Made by a program: the position numbers and the translations under genes | Source of the DNA: Candidatus Delongbacteria bacterium | Lineage (GTDB): Bacteria > JAGOEH01 | Reading direction: 5' to 3' | Assembly: GCA_017997825.1 (NCBI GenBank) | Contig: JAGOEH010000035.1 | Span: forward strand, 1-22,853 | Length of the DNA: 22,853 nt | Part shown: positions 8,228-15,796 of the stretch, one piece after another | Layout: each line of letters begins with the position of its first letter | How positions within the stretch are numbered: position 1 is the first letter of the stretch | The notes under the pieces: generated by a model | What the model saw: the letters and a program-made list of their open reading frames with translations, nothing else | Told to the model about the DNA's origin: nothing | The model's database searches: none

Positions 8228-10041
8228 GAATCTTATTCCTGGCCCTGGGACTGGGATTGACCGCCGTGGTCACCGTCCTGGCTCAGGGAACCACCATGGG
8301 CTACCGCGTCGAAGATCCCAAAATCACCCGGAGCCTCGCCGTCATCGATATTCTGCTTAAAGAGAATAAAACTGACCAGGCCCTGACCGAAACCGATCAG
8401 CTCTATCAACAGTTTCCCGATAATCCCCGAATCTTCGCCAAACTGGAATCGATCTACCGGGATCTGGGAAACGATGAAAAACTGATGGAACTCTATCAGA
8501 AAAAGCTGGTAAAAAACCCGGCCAACGCTGATTTTTCCTTCAAACTGGCCCAGTATTACCTTGACCGGAACCAGTCCGACCGGAGCATCCGCCAATTGGA
8601 GCGTTTACTGAAGGCCTCCAACTACAATTACGCCATCATCACCATGATATTCGAGAAATGTGTGGCCTGGGGCCTGAATGAATACGCCGTCGGCATGGTG
8701 ACTGAAACCCGCCGCCAACTCAACCGACCCTCGCTGCTGGCGTTTGAAATGGCGACCATCTATGATCTGGAAGGCAATGAAACCGCCACCCTGGATGAGT
8801 ACATTCTTTTTCTGTCAATACCCGAAAACGAGCCCAATTACTATACCCGCCGGGGGTATGTCCAGCAGACTCTCCAGGACCGGATTAAAGCCAAGCCGGA
8901 ATTGATGGATCTTCTGAGCCGAAAACTGATTTCAGATAAAACCTCTCCCGATCTGGCGATCTTTCTGGCCAATCTACATTATGAGCTGGGGGATTTTAAA
9001 AAAGCATTCGATCTGTATATCCAGGAAGACCAGCGGCGTAATGCCGGAGGAAATATTACCTTTCAATTCGCCAATTATTGCCTCGAAAAACAGGATTACC
9101 TGAACGGTATTCATATCCTTCAATACGTGGAAACCCATTACCAACAAGATTTCACCCTCAAAATCGGCCAATGCTTCGAAAACCTGGAATTACCGGATTC
9201 TTCCATCCGCTATTACCAAAAGGTTCTGACCCGAACCCCGGCTCAACCGGTCGAAAGGATTGAAGCGGCTTACCGATTATCGAGGATTTACGAAGAGGTC
9301 CACCATGATCTGCCGCAGTCTCTGATGTATATGGAAATGATCGATCCGAACGCCTTGCCGGACGAGATGGCCAGTCAAATCCAGCTCAGCCGGGCCCGCC
9401 TGATGATGAAAACCGAGCGCTTTGATCAGGCGGCGGCCTTGCTGGGAAACCTGATCAAGCTTCCTGCCGGCCCGTCATTCAGTCCCGGCGATGCCTATTT
9501 CTTTTTAGGCAAAACCATGATGTACCGCAAACAATACCTAAACGCCACCCCCCTCTTCCAGCGGGTCATGGCGCAGTATCCCAAAAGCCGATACTACAAC
9601 GATCTGATCCGTTTATTCAGCCTTCTGCAGCGGATCGAAGACAACCTCCCCATGCTGAACGAGCTGGTAGATGCCGAATGGTCCTATGAAGCCTGCCGGT
9701 TTCAGGAGGCGTCCGATCGTTATGCCGCTTTCATCACCCACTATCCTCAGTTCCCTGAAATGCAGAAAATCTACATGAGACTGATCGAGGTCCTGGCCGA
9801 AACCGGTTCCGACATCCTGCTGAAGCAATATGCGGCCCAGGCCATCGCTCTTAATCCCGAATCCTTTGAATCGATGTTCATATCCTATCACCTGGCCGAA
9901 TGCCACCTAAGGGAAAAGGATTACGCCTCCGCCCACAAGTTGTTTCAGACCATCCTGCGATCTTCCAACGGTATCGCCCTCAAACCCAAAGTGCGCAAAC
10001 GGATAGAAGATTTGCGTCTCAAGGGTTTGATCCAATCCTGA
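8224..10041 (+). CDS. Exported TPR-repeat protein
   Basis: 605 residues. It starts inside the previous stop (ATGA). There is an N-terminal signal peptide (about residues 1-21, LTAVVTVLAQG), so the protein is probably periplasmic or outer-membrane associated. The remainder is helical with many tetratricopeptide-like units, for example DQALTETDQLYQQFPDNPRIF (about 44-64), a unit around residues 85-120, and YLNATPLFQRVMAQYPKS (about 438-455). Such repeats bind partner proteins; no catalytic motif is seen. The coupled translation with the DUF4175-like gene suggests that the two proteins form one complex (inference). No U-tract terminator for this strand is visible after the stop. Confidence 0.85.
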   Translation: MRILFLALGLGLTAVVTVLAQGTTMGYRVEDPKITRSLAVIDILLKENKTDQALTETDQLYQQFPDNPRIFAKLESIYRDLGNDEKLMELYQKKLVKNPANADFSFKLAQYYLDRNQSDRSIRQLERLLKASNYNYAIITMIFEKCVAWGLNEYAVGMVTETRRQLNRPSLLAFEMATIYDLEGNETATLDEYILFLSIPENEPNYYTRRGYVQQTLQDRIKAKPELMDLLSRKLISDKTSPDLAIFLANLHYELGDFKKAFDLYIQEDQRRNAGGNITFQFANYCLEKQDYLNGIHILQYVETHYQQDFTLKIGQCFENLELPDSSIRYYQKVLTRTPAQPVERIEAAYRLSRIYEEVHHDLPQSLMYMEMIDPNALPDEMASQIQLSRARLMMKTERFDQAAALLGNLIKLPAGPSFSPGDAYFFLGKTMMYRKQYLNATPLFQRVMAQYPKSRYYNDLIRLFSLLQRIEDNLPMLNELVDAEWSYEACRFQEASDRYAAFITHYPQFPEMQKIYMRLIEVLAETGSDILLKQYAAQAIALNPESFESMFISYHLAECHLREKDYASAHKLFQTILRSSNGIALKPKVRKRIEDLRLKGLIQS

Positions 10042-10077
10042 ACCCATCCCCGGACTATCCTAACGGATCCATGTCGC

Positions 10078-10095
10078 TGCGCCCTGCCGGGCGCA
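10078..10095. repeat. Short perfect inverted repeat
   Basis: TGCGCCC-TGCC-GGGCGCA, a 7-bp stem with a 4-base loop, just after the TPR gene. No U-tract follows on the plus strand, so it is not a standard terminator there. Its right half belongs to a 15-base sequence shared with 13585-13599. Confidence 0.5.
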
Positions 10096-10099
10096 CAAT

Positions 10100-10134
10100 A
10101 AAAAAACCGGTTCCGACTCATAGCCGGAACCGGT
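10100..10134 (-). terminator. Intrinsic terminator of the M2/M3-like peptidase gene
   Basis: A perfect 10-bp stem (10106-10115 with 10125-10134, arm ACCGGTTCCG), loop of 9 bases, followed on the minus strand by a run of T. It lies about 30 bases past the stop at 10166. The plus-strand side has no T-run, so it is directional. Confidence 0.85.
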
Positions 10135-10165
10135 GATAAAACAACTCAGTCTTGATCGATCAGTC

Positions 10166-11863
10166 TTAATTGACTTGCACAAACTGCTTGGCATAGTAAA
10201 CCGGAGTCAGTTTTTCGCCGGTCGCTTTTTCGATCATCTCATTCCACCCGTATTTCATCCCGGGGGCAAAAACGGCCTGCTGCAGGTACTGGCCGACTTT
10301 GGTCTGGCCGGCAAAACTCTGGCCGTAAATATCCTCGACACCCAGTACATTGGCCGCAATATGATGATAAAGCTGGGAAGCCAGTAGTTCGCCCATCAGA
10401 TAATTGTGGTAATAGGCCGGAACCGTGGCGATATGGATCTTGGAGGCCCAGTCGGGCTGATTGCGTCCTTCGGGCCGCTTCAGTCCTTGATACTGCTCGA
10501 CCAGATCCCACCACAGCGCATTCAAATCCTGATCGGGATTCTCATACATACTCTTTTCGAATCGATACATCACCTGGGCCCAGCGGCTGAAAACCAACTG
10601 TTCCAGACGCAGGGACCGGAAACTGGCATCCCGGATCGTCTCGGCCTCTTCGGCGGAGATTCCGACCATATCCTTCATCCAGACCGGATTGGATGCGAAC
10701 CGTCCGAACATCATAGCAATCGCCTCGGTGGTGAAAATATGGGCGGCGTCTCTCAGGGTCCAGGGTAAAGCTCGATCGTTGAATTTGGAATAGACCGCAT
10801 GCCCGAATTCATGCAGCATGGTGTTCATCCAACTGTTGTTCGGTTTGATATTGCAGACTACCCTCACATCACCCAGCTTATCGATATCGGTACAGTAAGC
10901 GTGCTGATACTTGCCCGGTTTTTCGAACAGATCACTGTTAGCGATCACATCATCCACCGGAAGCCCAATCCCGGCATAGTAATCCTGAGTCAGTTTGACC
11001 AGATCCTTGTCGGCATAATACTGATCCAGATCCACCTCATAGATGGCCGGAGCTTCCTGAAAGAAACGATTCTGGTAGTGCCAGGGCATCAGTTTGTCCG
11101 TCCCGATTCCGTAACGCTTACTCAATACGCTGTCGATTTCATGCTTAACCTGGGTGAAGGCTTCTCGGGTCAGCTCATCCAACTGATCAAACAAGACCTT
11201 GATCTCTTCCGGATCCTGTTCACTCAGTTTCAACTGCATCTGATGATAATTCGCAAAACCCAACTCGACGGCCACTTCATTGCGCAGTTTGACTAACGCC
11301 TTGATATCCTCAGCCACCAACGGACCGATCTCCTTACTGGCTTTCCAGGCCGCTTCCACCTCAGCGGTCTTTCCGGATTTCTTCAGGATCTCTTCAATCT
11401 CGTTGTCGGTCTTGCTCTCTCCCTTGACGGAAGCCCGGAAGGTATTGAATTTCTTTTCGATCTCGGTCTGCTGGTTAACCAGTTTTTCCAGTTTCTCAAT
11501 GGAAATCTGGTTACCCAGATAGGCATTATACAACAGATCGAGTTCCCGGATCAGCAGACTGTCACTGATCTTTCCCGATTCCTTGATACGTTTCAATAAA
11601 GCGAAATCATCCGGATTGGAATAGATCTTTTTCAGTTCAACCTGCAACTCTCCCGCTTTGTTATAATCCTCTTCTTTGCCGGAAAGCGAGGCGTTGAAAT
11701 AGGCAATACCGGCCTCTTTGGATAATGGAACGACCGTATTTTCATAGGTGGCGATAAAGGCCTGAAGTTCTTTGGTCATTTTCACCTGTTCGCTATCCCC
11801 GCATCCTGCGGCCATCAATACACAAAATACCATCATACCCGACACATACCGGAAAAGATTCAC
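10166..11863 (-). CDS. M2/M3-like zinc metallopeptidase lipoprotein
   Basis: About 565 residues from the GTG at 11863-11861. The start is chosen because AAGGAGG sits 5 bases upstream and the protein then begins with a proper lipoprotein signal (MNLFRYVSGMMVFC...AAGC, Cys about residue 21). The frame is open to an ATG at 11911 that lacks a ribosome site. The zinc site is HEFGH (about 351-355) with the third ligand probably Glu 380 in FTTEAIAMMFGR, a gluzincin layout. The helical N-terminal half and GFANYHQMQL-type region resemble M2 (ACE-like) and M3 oligopeptidases; I cannot decide between them. The likely role is cleavage of peptides in the periplasm. It is a single gene, convergent with the TPR gene, with its own terminator. 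No clear promoter was found upstream. Confidence 0.85.
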   Translation of the reverse strand: MNLFRYVSGMMVFCVLMAAGCGDSEQVKMTKELQAFIATYENTVVPLSKEAGIAYFNASLSGKEEDYNKAGELQVELKKIYSNPDDFALLKRIKESGKISDSLLIRELDLLYNAYLGNQISIEKLEKLVNQQTEIEKKFNTFRASVKGESKTDNEIEEILKKSGKTAEVEAAWKASKEIGPLVAEDIKALVKLRNEVAVELGFANYHQMQLKLSEQDPEEIKVLFDQLDELTREAFTQVKHEIDSVLSKRYGIGTDKLMPWHYQNRFFQEAPAIYEVDLDQYYADKDLVKLTQDYYAGIGLPVDDVIANSDLFEKPGKYQHAYCTDIDKLGDVRVVCNIKPNNSWMNTMLHEFGHAVYSKFNDRALPWTLRDAAHIFTTEAIAMMFGRFASNPVWMKDMVGISAEEAETIRDASFRSLRLEQLVFSRWAQVMYRFEKSMYENPDQDLNALWWDLVEQYQGLKRPEGRNQPDWASKIHIATVPAYYHNYLMGELLASQLYHHIAANVLGVEDIYGQSFAGQTKVGQYLQQAVFAPGMKYGWNEMIEKATGEKLTPVYYAKQFVQVN

Positions 11864-11868
11864 ACCAT

Positions 11869-11875
11869 CCTCCTT
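11869..11875 (-). promoter_or_regulatory. Ribosome binding site deciding a GTG start
   Basis: AAGGAGG on the minus strand, 5 bases before GTG 11863. An ATG overlapping the same spot is in another frame and stops after two codons. Confidence 0.7.
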
Positions 11876-12154
11876 GGTTGGTTTTTGATACCGGATCGGA
11901 ATGCGATCCATACCGTAAAAATATCATCGCACTGCTCTTTCTCTCTGAATGACGCCGTTAACTGCCGTGAATCGGAACAGAGGAATCCGAACTCTCGTCC
12001 GATTCGACTATCTCCCGAACATGACACCGGAACCCGATGGTGAACCGGGAACCGGATGCCGGCCGTCGAAACAAGCCGGTGCCATATCGAAATGGTAATA
12101 GGTCAAGATAAACCCGAAAAGGTTAAAAGTCAATCCGTAAATCGAATTAATTGA

Positions 12155-12182
12155 TTGACAGCCAAACTTTTTTTTGTATATT
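12155..12182 (+). promoter_or_regulatory. Sigma70-type promoter of the NPP gene
   Basis: TTGACA (12155-12160), 16 nt, TATATT (12177-12182). The predicted start near 12189 gives a leader of about 130 bases. A 7-bp hairpin (12190-12196 with 12200-12206, one G-T pair, loop TGC) would sit at the extreme 5' end of the RNA. Confidence 0.75.
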
Positions 12183-12318
12183 GGCAGGAGCTGGTCTGCG
12201 ATCAGCCGTTCCCGTGTGGAATTCTCTTCACCGATCGCCGGATCAAGCTGAGTCGTACTTTCAAAAATGCCACATTCATACTGCTGTTAATCAATCCATA
12301 ATAGTAGAAGGAGTGCTG

Positions 12319-13671
12319 ATGATGAATACAATCCGACGACACATGCGATGGATCGCGCTGGGAATGATTATCCTGGGATTGGGATGCGCCCGCAGCCAAG
12401 CACCGAAGAGCGGGATATCCCATTCCTCAGTGGAATCTCTCAAGCCCTATGTGTTGCTGATTTCGATCGATGCCTACCGCTATGATTATACCGACCGGTT
12501 CAATCCGCCCAATCTGAGGCGATTCCGTGACGAGGGTTCATGGGCCCAGGCCATGCAGTCGGTCTATCCCTCCAAGACCTTCCCCAACCATTACAGTATC
12601 ATCACCGGCCTCTATCCGTCCCATCACGGGATTGTGGACAACAAGTTCTATGACCGCAAACGGAGGGAAGTTTACAGTATCGGCAATCGGGAGATGGTGG
12701 AGGACGGAAGCTGGTATGGCGGTTTCCCCATTTGGGTAGTCTGCGAACGGAACCGAATCACCACCGCCTCCTTCTTTTGGGTCGGTTCGGAAGCCGATAT
12801 CCAGGGAATCATGCCAACCTATTACTACAACTATGATTCCAAAATTACCTATGACCAGCGGGTAGATCAGGTCGTGCAATGGTTTCGGCTGCCGGAATCC
12901 CAGCGCCCCCGATTTGTAACCCTCTATTTTGCCGAAGTCGATGCGATAGGACACAAATACGGAACCGATTCTCCCGAATTGGCCGCCACCATCGCCGAAC
13001 TGGACCAATCGTTGGGACGATTGTTCAGGGAGCTGGAACAGATCGACTTGCCGATCAATATTATCGTTGTTTCGGATCACGGGATGCAGGATGTCGATCT
13101 GGAAGATATCACCTATATTGACGATTACATCAATACCGACTCGTGCCAGGTATTTACCGGCAGCACCCAGGCCGGCATTTACCTTCGGCCTTATCAATCA
13201 CCCGACAGCGTACTGAACCTGCTGAACACCAACCGCCGGCATTTCAAGGCCTATCGCCAGGACAAAGCCCCCCGACACTGGCACCTGGATGAAAGTCCCC
13301 GATTACCCGATATTATTGTGGATATGGAATCCCCCTATATCATTGCAGAACGACGGAAAGAAAAGTCTTCCAATTCCGATTACAGCAAAGCGATGCACGG
13401 CTATGATCCGGAATACTGTCAGGCCATGGACGGGATATTTTATGCTCAGGGGCCCCATATCAAGTCCGGAAAAATACTGCCCAAGTTTCAGAACATCCAT
13501 GTTTATCCGTTTATTCTGAAATTGATGGGACTGGAAAGCCCGATGCCGGTGGACGGTTCCGAGAAGGTTCTGAAACCGCTGTTGCTGCCGGGCGCACAAA
13601 CAAAACAGGCCGATGCATCGGATGCACCGGCCTGTAATAATCCTGCCTGCGGCAGTAAAATCTGCAAATAG
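12319..13671 (+). CDS. NPP-type phosphodiesterase/nucleotide pyrophosphatase, lipoprotein-like
   Basis: 450 residues from ATG 12319 (a second ATG at 12322 is equally possible), behind AAGGAG at 12308-12313. The frame is open further upstream but that part lies in the leader. The signal peptide ends in GLGC (Cys 23), a slightly irregular lipobox. All metal and catalytic residues of the alkaline-phosphatase-superfamily NPP fold are visible: Asp51 (SIDAYRYD), nucleophile Thr87 (PSKTFPNHY), Asp208 and His212 (EVDAIGHKYG), Asp253-His254 (VVSDHGM) and His360 (AMHGYDPE). Such enzymes hydrolyse nucleotide or lipid phosphodiesters outside the cytoplasm; the substrate is unknown. A 28-residue tail after VLKPLL contains three Cys (CNNPACGSKIC) and is encoded by the terminator of the opposing gene, which is unusual. 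Confidence 0.9.
   Translation: MMNTIRRHMRWIALGMIILGLGCARSQAPKSGISHSSVESLKPYVLLISIDAYRYDYTDRFNPPNLRRFRDEGSWAQAMQSVYPSKTFPNHYSIITGLYPSHHGIVDNKFYDRKRREVYSIGNREMVEDGSWYGGFPIWVVCERNRITTASFFWVGSEADIQGIMPTYYYNYDSKITYDQRVDQVVQWFRLPESQRPRFVTLYFAEVDAIGHKYGTDSPELAATIAELDQSLGRLFRELEQIDLPINIIVVSDHGMQDVDLEDITYIDDYINTDSCQVFTGSTQAGIYLRPYQSPDSVLNLLNTNRRHFKAYRQDKAPRHWHLDESPRLPDIIVDMESPYIIAERRKEKSSNSDYSKAMHGYDPEYCQAMDGIFYAQGPHIKSGKILPKFQNIHVYPFILKLMGLESPMPVDGSEKVLKPLLLPGAQTKQADASDAPACNNPACGSKICK
13600..13635 (-). terminator. Intrinsic terminator of the Yip1 gene, inside the NPP coding sequence
   Basis: ACAGGCCG (13605-13612) pairs with CGGCCTGT (13628-13635). After one A/C mismatch, TGCAT (13614-13618) pairs with ATGCA (13622-13626) around a 3-base loop. 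On the minus strand the hairpin is followed by TTTTGTTTG. It lies about 40 bases past the Yip1 stop, within the last codons of the NPP gene. Confidence 0.7.
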
Positions 13672-13673
13672 AC

Positions 13674-14261
13674 TCAGAAAGGTTTGGCCATACCTCCCAG
13701 AGCTATACCGGCCACCAAAGCGCCGATAACAAAATAGACCACAATCGCTACCAAAAGGCTCACCACAAAATATCCGGTAACTTTCTCGGCCGGCGGTTCT
13801 TTGACGGTTTTCAGTCCGATATACATCAGATACAAAGAATAGATACTGAACAGCATCGCCAGGATACCCAATGCCGGAATAATCATCAGGATTCCACCGA
13901 CCCACGCGGCCGTGTAGCTGTATACCACAACCTTCATGGAAGCCACTAAATCCTTGGTCGAACCGAAAGACGGCGCCAGACCGTCGATCACAAATCCCAG
14001 AACATACAAACCACCAAGGCCCAGTACATAACTCAATACGGCCTGTAAAAGCCCATTCATTAACGGGTATTTGAACGACATCCCCATCACCGATACACCG
14101 ATCAGACTATAACCGATAAAAGTGGCGATGGCAGGAATCAAAGCCAGAATCATGGCATACTGGGTGAACAATTCCTTGACCGTGGCCGGCTCGCTCTTGA
14201 TCACCGCCCATTCCGATTTGGGACTTAACAGAATCTTCTTGGCACGTTCCACTAAATTCAT
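13674..14261 (-). CDS. Yip1-family integral membrane protein
   Basis: 195 residues. The start resembles bacterial Yip1-domain proteins (MNLVERAKKILLSPKSEW, a short amphipathic lead with a conserved Trp). About five hydrophobic helices follow (near 33-57, 65-90, 105-135, 140-160 and 165-192), with an FGSTKDLVASMKVVVYS linker typical of the family. Function in bacteria is unknown; a membrane-organising or transport role is possible. The start is fixed by AAGGAGGAG just upstream of the ATG, with a strong promoter 125 bases further up. The gene is monocistronic by its own promoter and terminator, and its stop lies 2 bases from the stop of the opposing NPP gene. Confidence 0.85.
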   Translation of the reverse strand: MNLVERAKKILLSPKSEWAVIKSEPATVKELFTQYAMILALIPAIATFIGYSLIGVSVMGMSFKYPLMNGLLQAVLSYVLGLGGLYVLGFVIDGLAPSFGSTKDLVASMKVVVYSYTAAWVGGILMIIPALGILAMLFSIYSLYLMYIGLKTVKEPPAEKVTGYFVVSLLVAIVVYFVIGALVAGIALGGMAKPF

Positions 14262-14384
14262 CGACTCCTCCTTGGATTAAGAATGTTACGGGTTAAGCGG
14301 AGATTACCCTCAAAGAAAGACCGGGTAATTCCCAATAAATACCGTAAAGATTTAGCGTGGATCCTCTCTGTTCGCATCAAAGCC

Positions 14385-14413
14385 AATATAAATCCAAATG
14401 GATGGGTTGTCAA
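14385..14413 (-). promoter_or_regulatory. Sigma70-type promoter of the Yip1 gene
   Basis: On the minus strand TTGACA (14413-14408), 17 nt, TATATT (14390-14385). The predicted leader is about 115 bases. Confidence 0.8.
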
Positions 14414-14423
14414 GTTTTTTTTG

Positions 14424-15524
14424 TTACCCTTTTTTATCAATCCAGGAACTGAAATCATATCCCAGGCTCATAAAATCGAGCTGATGCCGCTTGAAAAACT
14501 GACGAATTACGTCGGAGGGAATCGGATAGGTAATCCCGTAGTTAATCTGGGAGGCATAAACAACATAGCTCTTCCCGTCATAGCTCAATTCCGTGTTATC
14601 GGAGGGAAGATTCAGATTCGGATTGGGCACCAGCCAGTGGCGGGCATCGGCGGCGACCGATTTGGCCATTCCCACCACTTCGAAATTTGGAATGCCGTCT
14701 CGCACCGCCAGCACGAGTCCTCCGCTCATCCCACGATTGAAAAGCGCATCCAGCAGAAAATAACCGTCTTTGCCGCGATGGGGTGAACTGACTAAGCCAC
14801 GGGTCATCATCATATTTCCCAATGGATATCCGATCACGTAAGTAATACACCCCCACTCCAGTTCGCGGGAATTACCCAGTTTATAAGGCAAAATCGGTAG
14901 AATGGAAATAGGTTGCATAGTTGCGATATCCGGTTTTTCGACTCCATCGGAACGATCCGGCGGACGGGATACCAGAGTAGAGAAAGAGCGGGTGAAGGTC
15001 TTGCCTAAAACCGCGATATCGGAAACCGAATCCAGGGCAATGATCTCAAAATTGTCAGCCTGGGGAATCTCAAAAACAATGTTTTCCTGCTTGATTTTGA
15101 AGGCTACCCCCTTGATCCGCTCTTTCCGCGTATCATAATAGGTGATGAGGGTATCGGGAAAATCCAGGACATGAGCACAGGTCAGCAAAGCGATTCGATC
15201 GAGTGTGCTGTAAATGATGGTAGCCGTTCCGATAACCGATTTATTGACGTTCCGGGATGAGTAAGCCCGTTTGTTAATGAAAAAATTGGCCAGATCCGCC
15301 GTCCGAATGTTTTCAGATTCGGCAAAATAATACTCCCGATAATCCGCGATACAATAAAGCTTTTTGACCGAGGCTGCAATTTTTTCGAACTCTTTCTGCA
15401 TCGATCCGGACAATGATTCGGAATCATACTTTCCATCTCCCGGTACAATATAAATCCGGCCCGGTTTACGGCATGATGCCCCCCCAATTAATCCAATCAG
15501 AATCAGACCGATAAGAATTCTCAA
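14424..15524 (-). CDS. Trypsin-like (S1-type) serine protease lipoprotein
   Basis: About 366 residues from a TTG at 15524-15522. The frame is open to ATG 15587, but the promoter at 15590-15618 predicts a transcript start near 15583, after that ATG. The TTG has AAGGGG 5 bases upstream and yields a clean lipoprotein signal (MRILIGLILIGLIGGASC, Cys18). ATG 15563 remains possible. The catalytic triad reads His118 (LLTCAHVLD), Asp169 (VSDIAVLG) and Ser267 (NRGMSGGLVL; the usual GNSGG has Met for Asn). No PDZ domain is seen, so this is not a full HtrA/DegP. The protein is probably a periplasmic protease; target unknown. It lies 162 bases upstream of the Yip1 gene, which has its own promoter. Confidence 0.83.
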   Translation of the reverse strand: MRILIGLILIGLIGGASCRKPGRIYIVPGDGKYDSESLSGSMQKEFEKIAASVKKLYCIADYREYYFAESENIRTADLANFFINKRAYSSRNVNKSVIGTATIIYSTLDRIALLTCAHVLDFPDTLITYYDTRKERIKGVAFKIKQENIVFEIPQADNFEIIALDSVSDIAVLGKTFTRSFSTLVSRPPDRSDGVEKPDIATMQPISILPILPYKLGNSRELEWGCITYVIGYPLGNMMMTRGLVSSPHRGKDGYFLLDALFNRGMSGGLVLAVRDGIPNFEVVGMAKSVAADARHWLVPNPNLNLPSDNTELSYDGKSYVVYASQINYGITYPIPSDVIRQFFKRHQLDFMSLGYDFSSWIDKKG

Positions 15525-15529
15525 GCAAA

Positions 15530-15535
15530 CCCCTT
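15530..15535 (-). promoter_or_regulatory. Ribosome binding site supporting a TTG start
   Basis: AAGGGG on the minus strand, 5 bases before TTG 15524. It fits both the lipoprotein signal and the predicted transcript start. Confidence 0.55.
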
Positions 15536-15589
15536 CGGCTGGATTGACATGATTCGGAAACATGATGATGGCACAATGATCCATCATTC

Positions 15590-15618
15590 AATATAGATTA
15601 AAGTCAACTATTTGTCAA
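15590..15618 (-). promoter_or_regulatory. Sigma70-type promoter of the serine protease gene
   Basis: On the minus strand TTGACA (15618-15613), 17 nt, TATATT (15595-15590). The predicted start near 15583 excludes the ATGs at 15587 and 15584 as start codons. Confidence 0.8.
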
Positions 15619-15796
15619 TCCTATTCTGAAAAAATCAATTATTAACCGAATTATACCTGGGTCGTACCCATTGATCCGGCTGGTCGACGGGTTTTGATCC
15701 GTCGGGTATTCCATTGAATAAATGATTGATCATAATGGCAGAGTGAAATAAATTGTAGAAATCCTGAAACAGAACCGGAGTCTATCTCGGAAATGG

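Larger units (their letters stand above)
11864..12318. other. Intergenic region between divergent peptidase and NPP genes
   Basis: About 455 bases. It holds the peptidase ribosome site at one end and the NPP promoter with its roughly 130-base leader at the other. Between about 11912 and 12150 I see no convincing gene, RNA or repeat; the tract 12030-12085 is rich in CCGG/CGG words but forms no clear structure. Confidence 0.5.

Noticed and set aside
10799-11296. Plus-strand frame of 165 codons opposite the zinc peptidase gene
   Set aside because: Shadow of the peptidase reading frame; the zinc-site region proves the minus strand is the coding one.
12538-13197. Long minus-strand frame of 219 codons inside the NPP gene
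   Set aside because: It lies wholly antisense to a gene with a complete set of catalytic residues, has no ribosome site and encodes nothing family-like.
14258-14458. Small minus-strand frame of 66 codons between the protease and Yip1 genes
   Set aside because: It spans the Yip1 promoter and leader and overlaps the protease end; basic, low-quality protein with no ribosome site.
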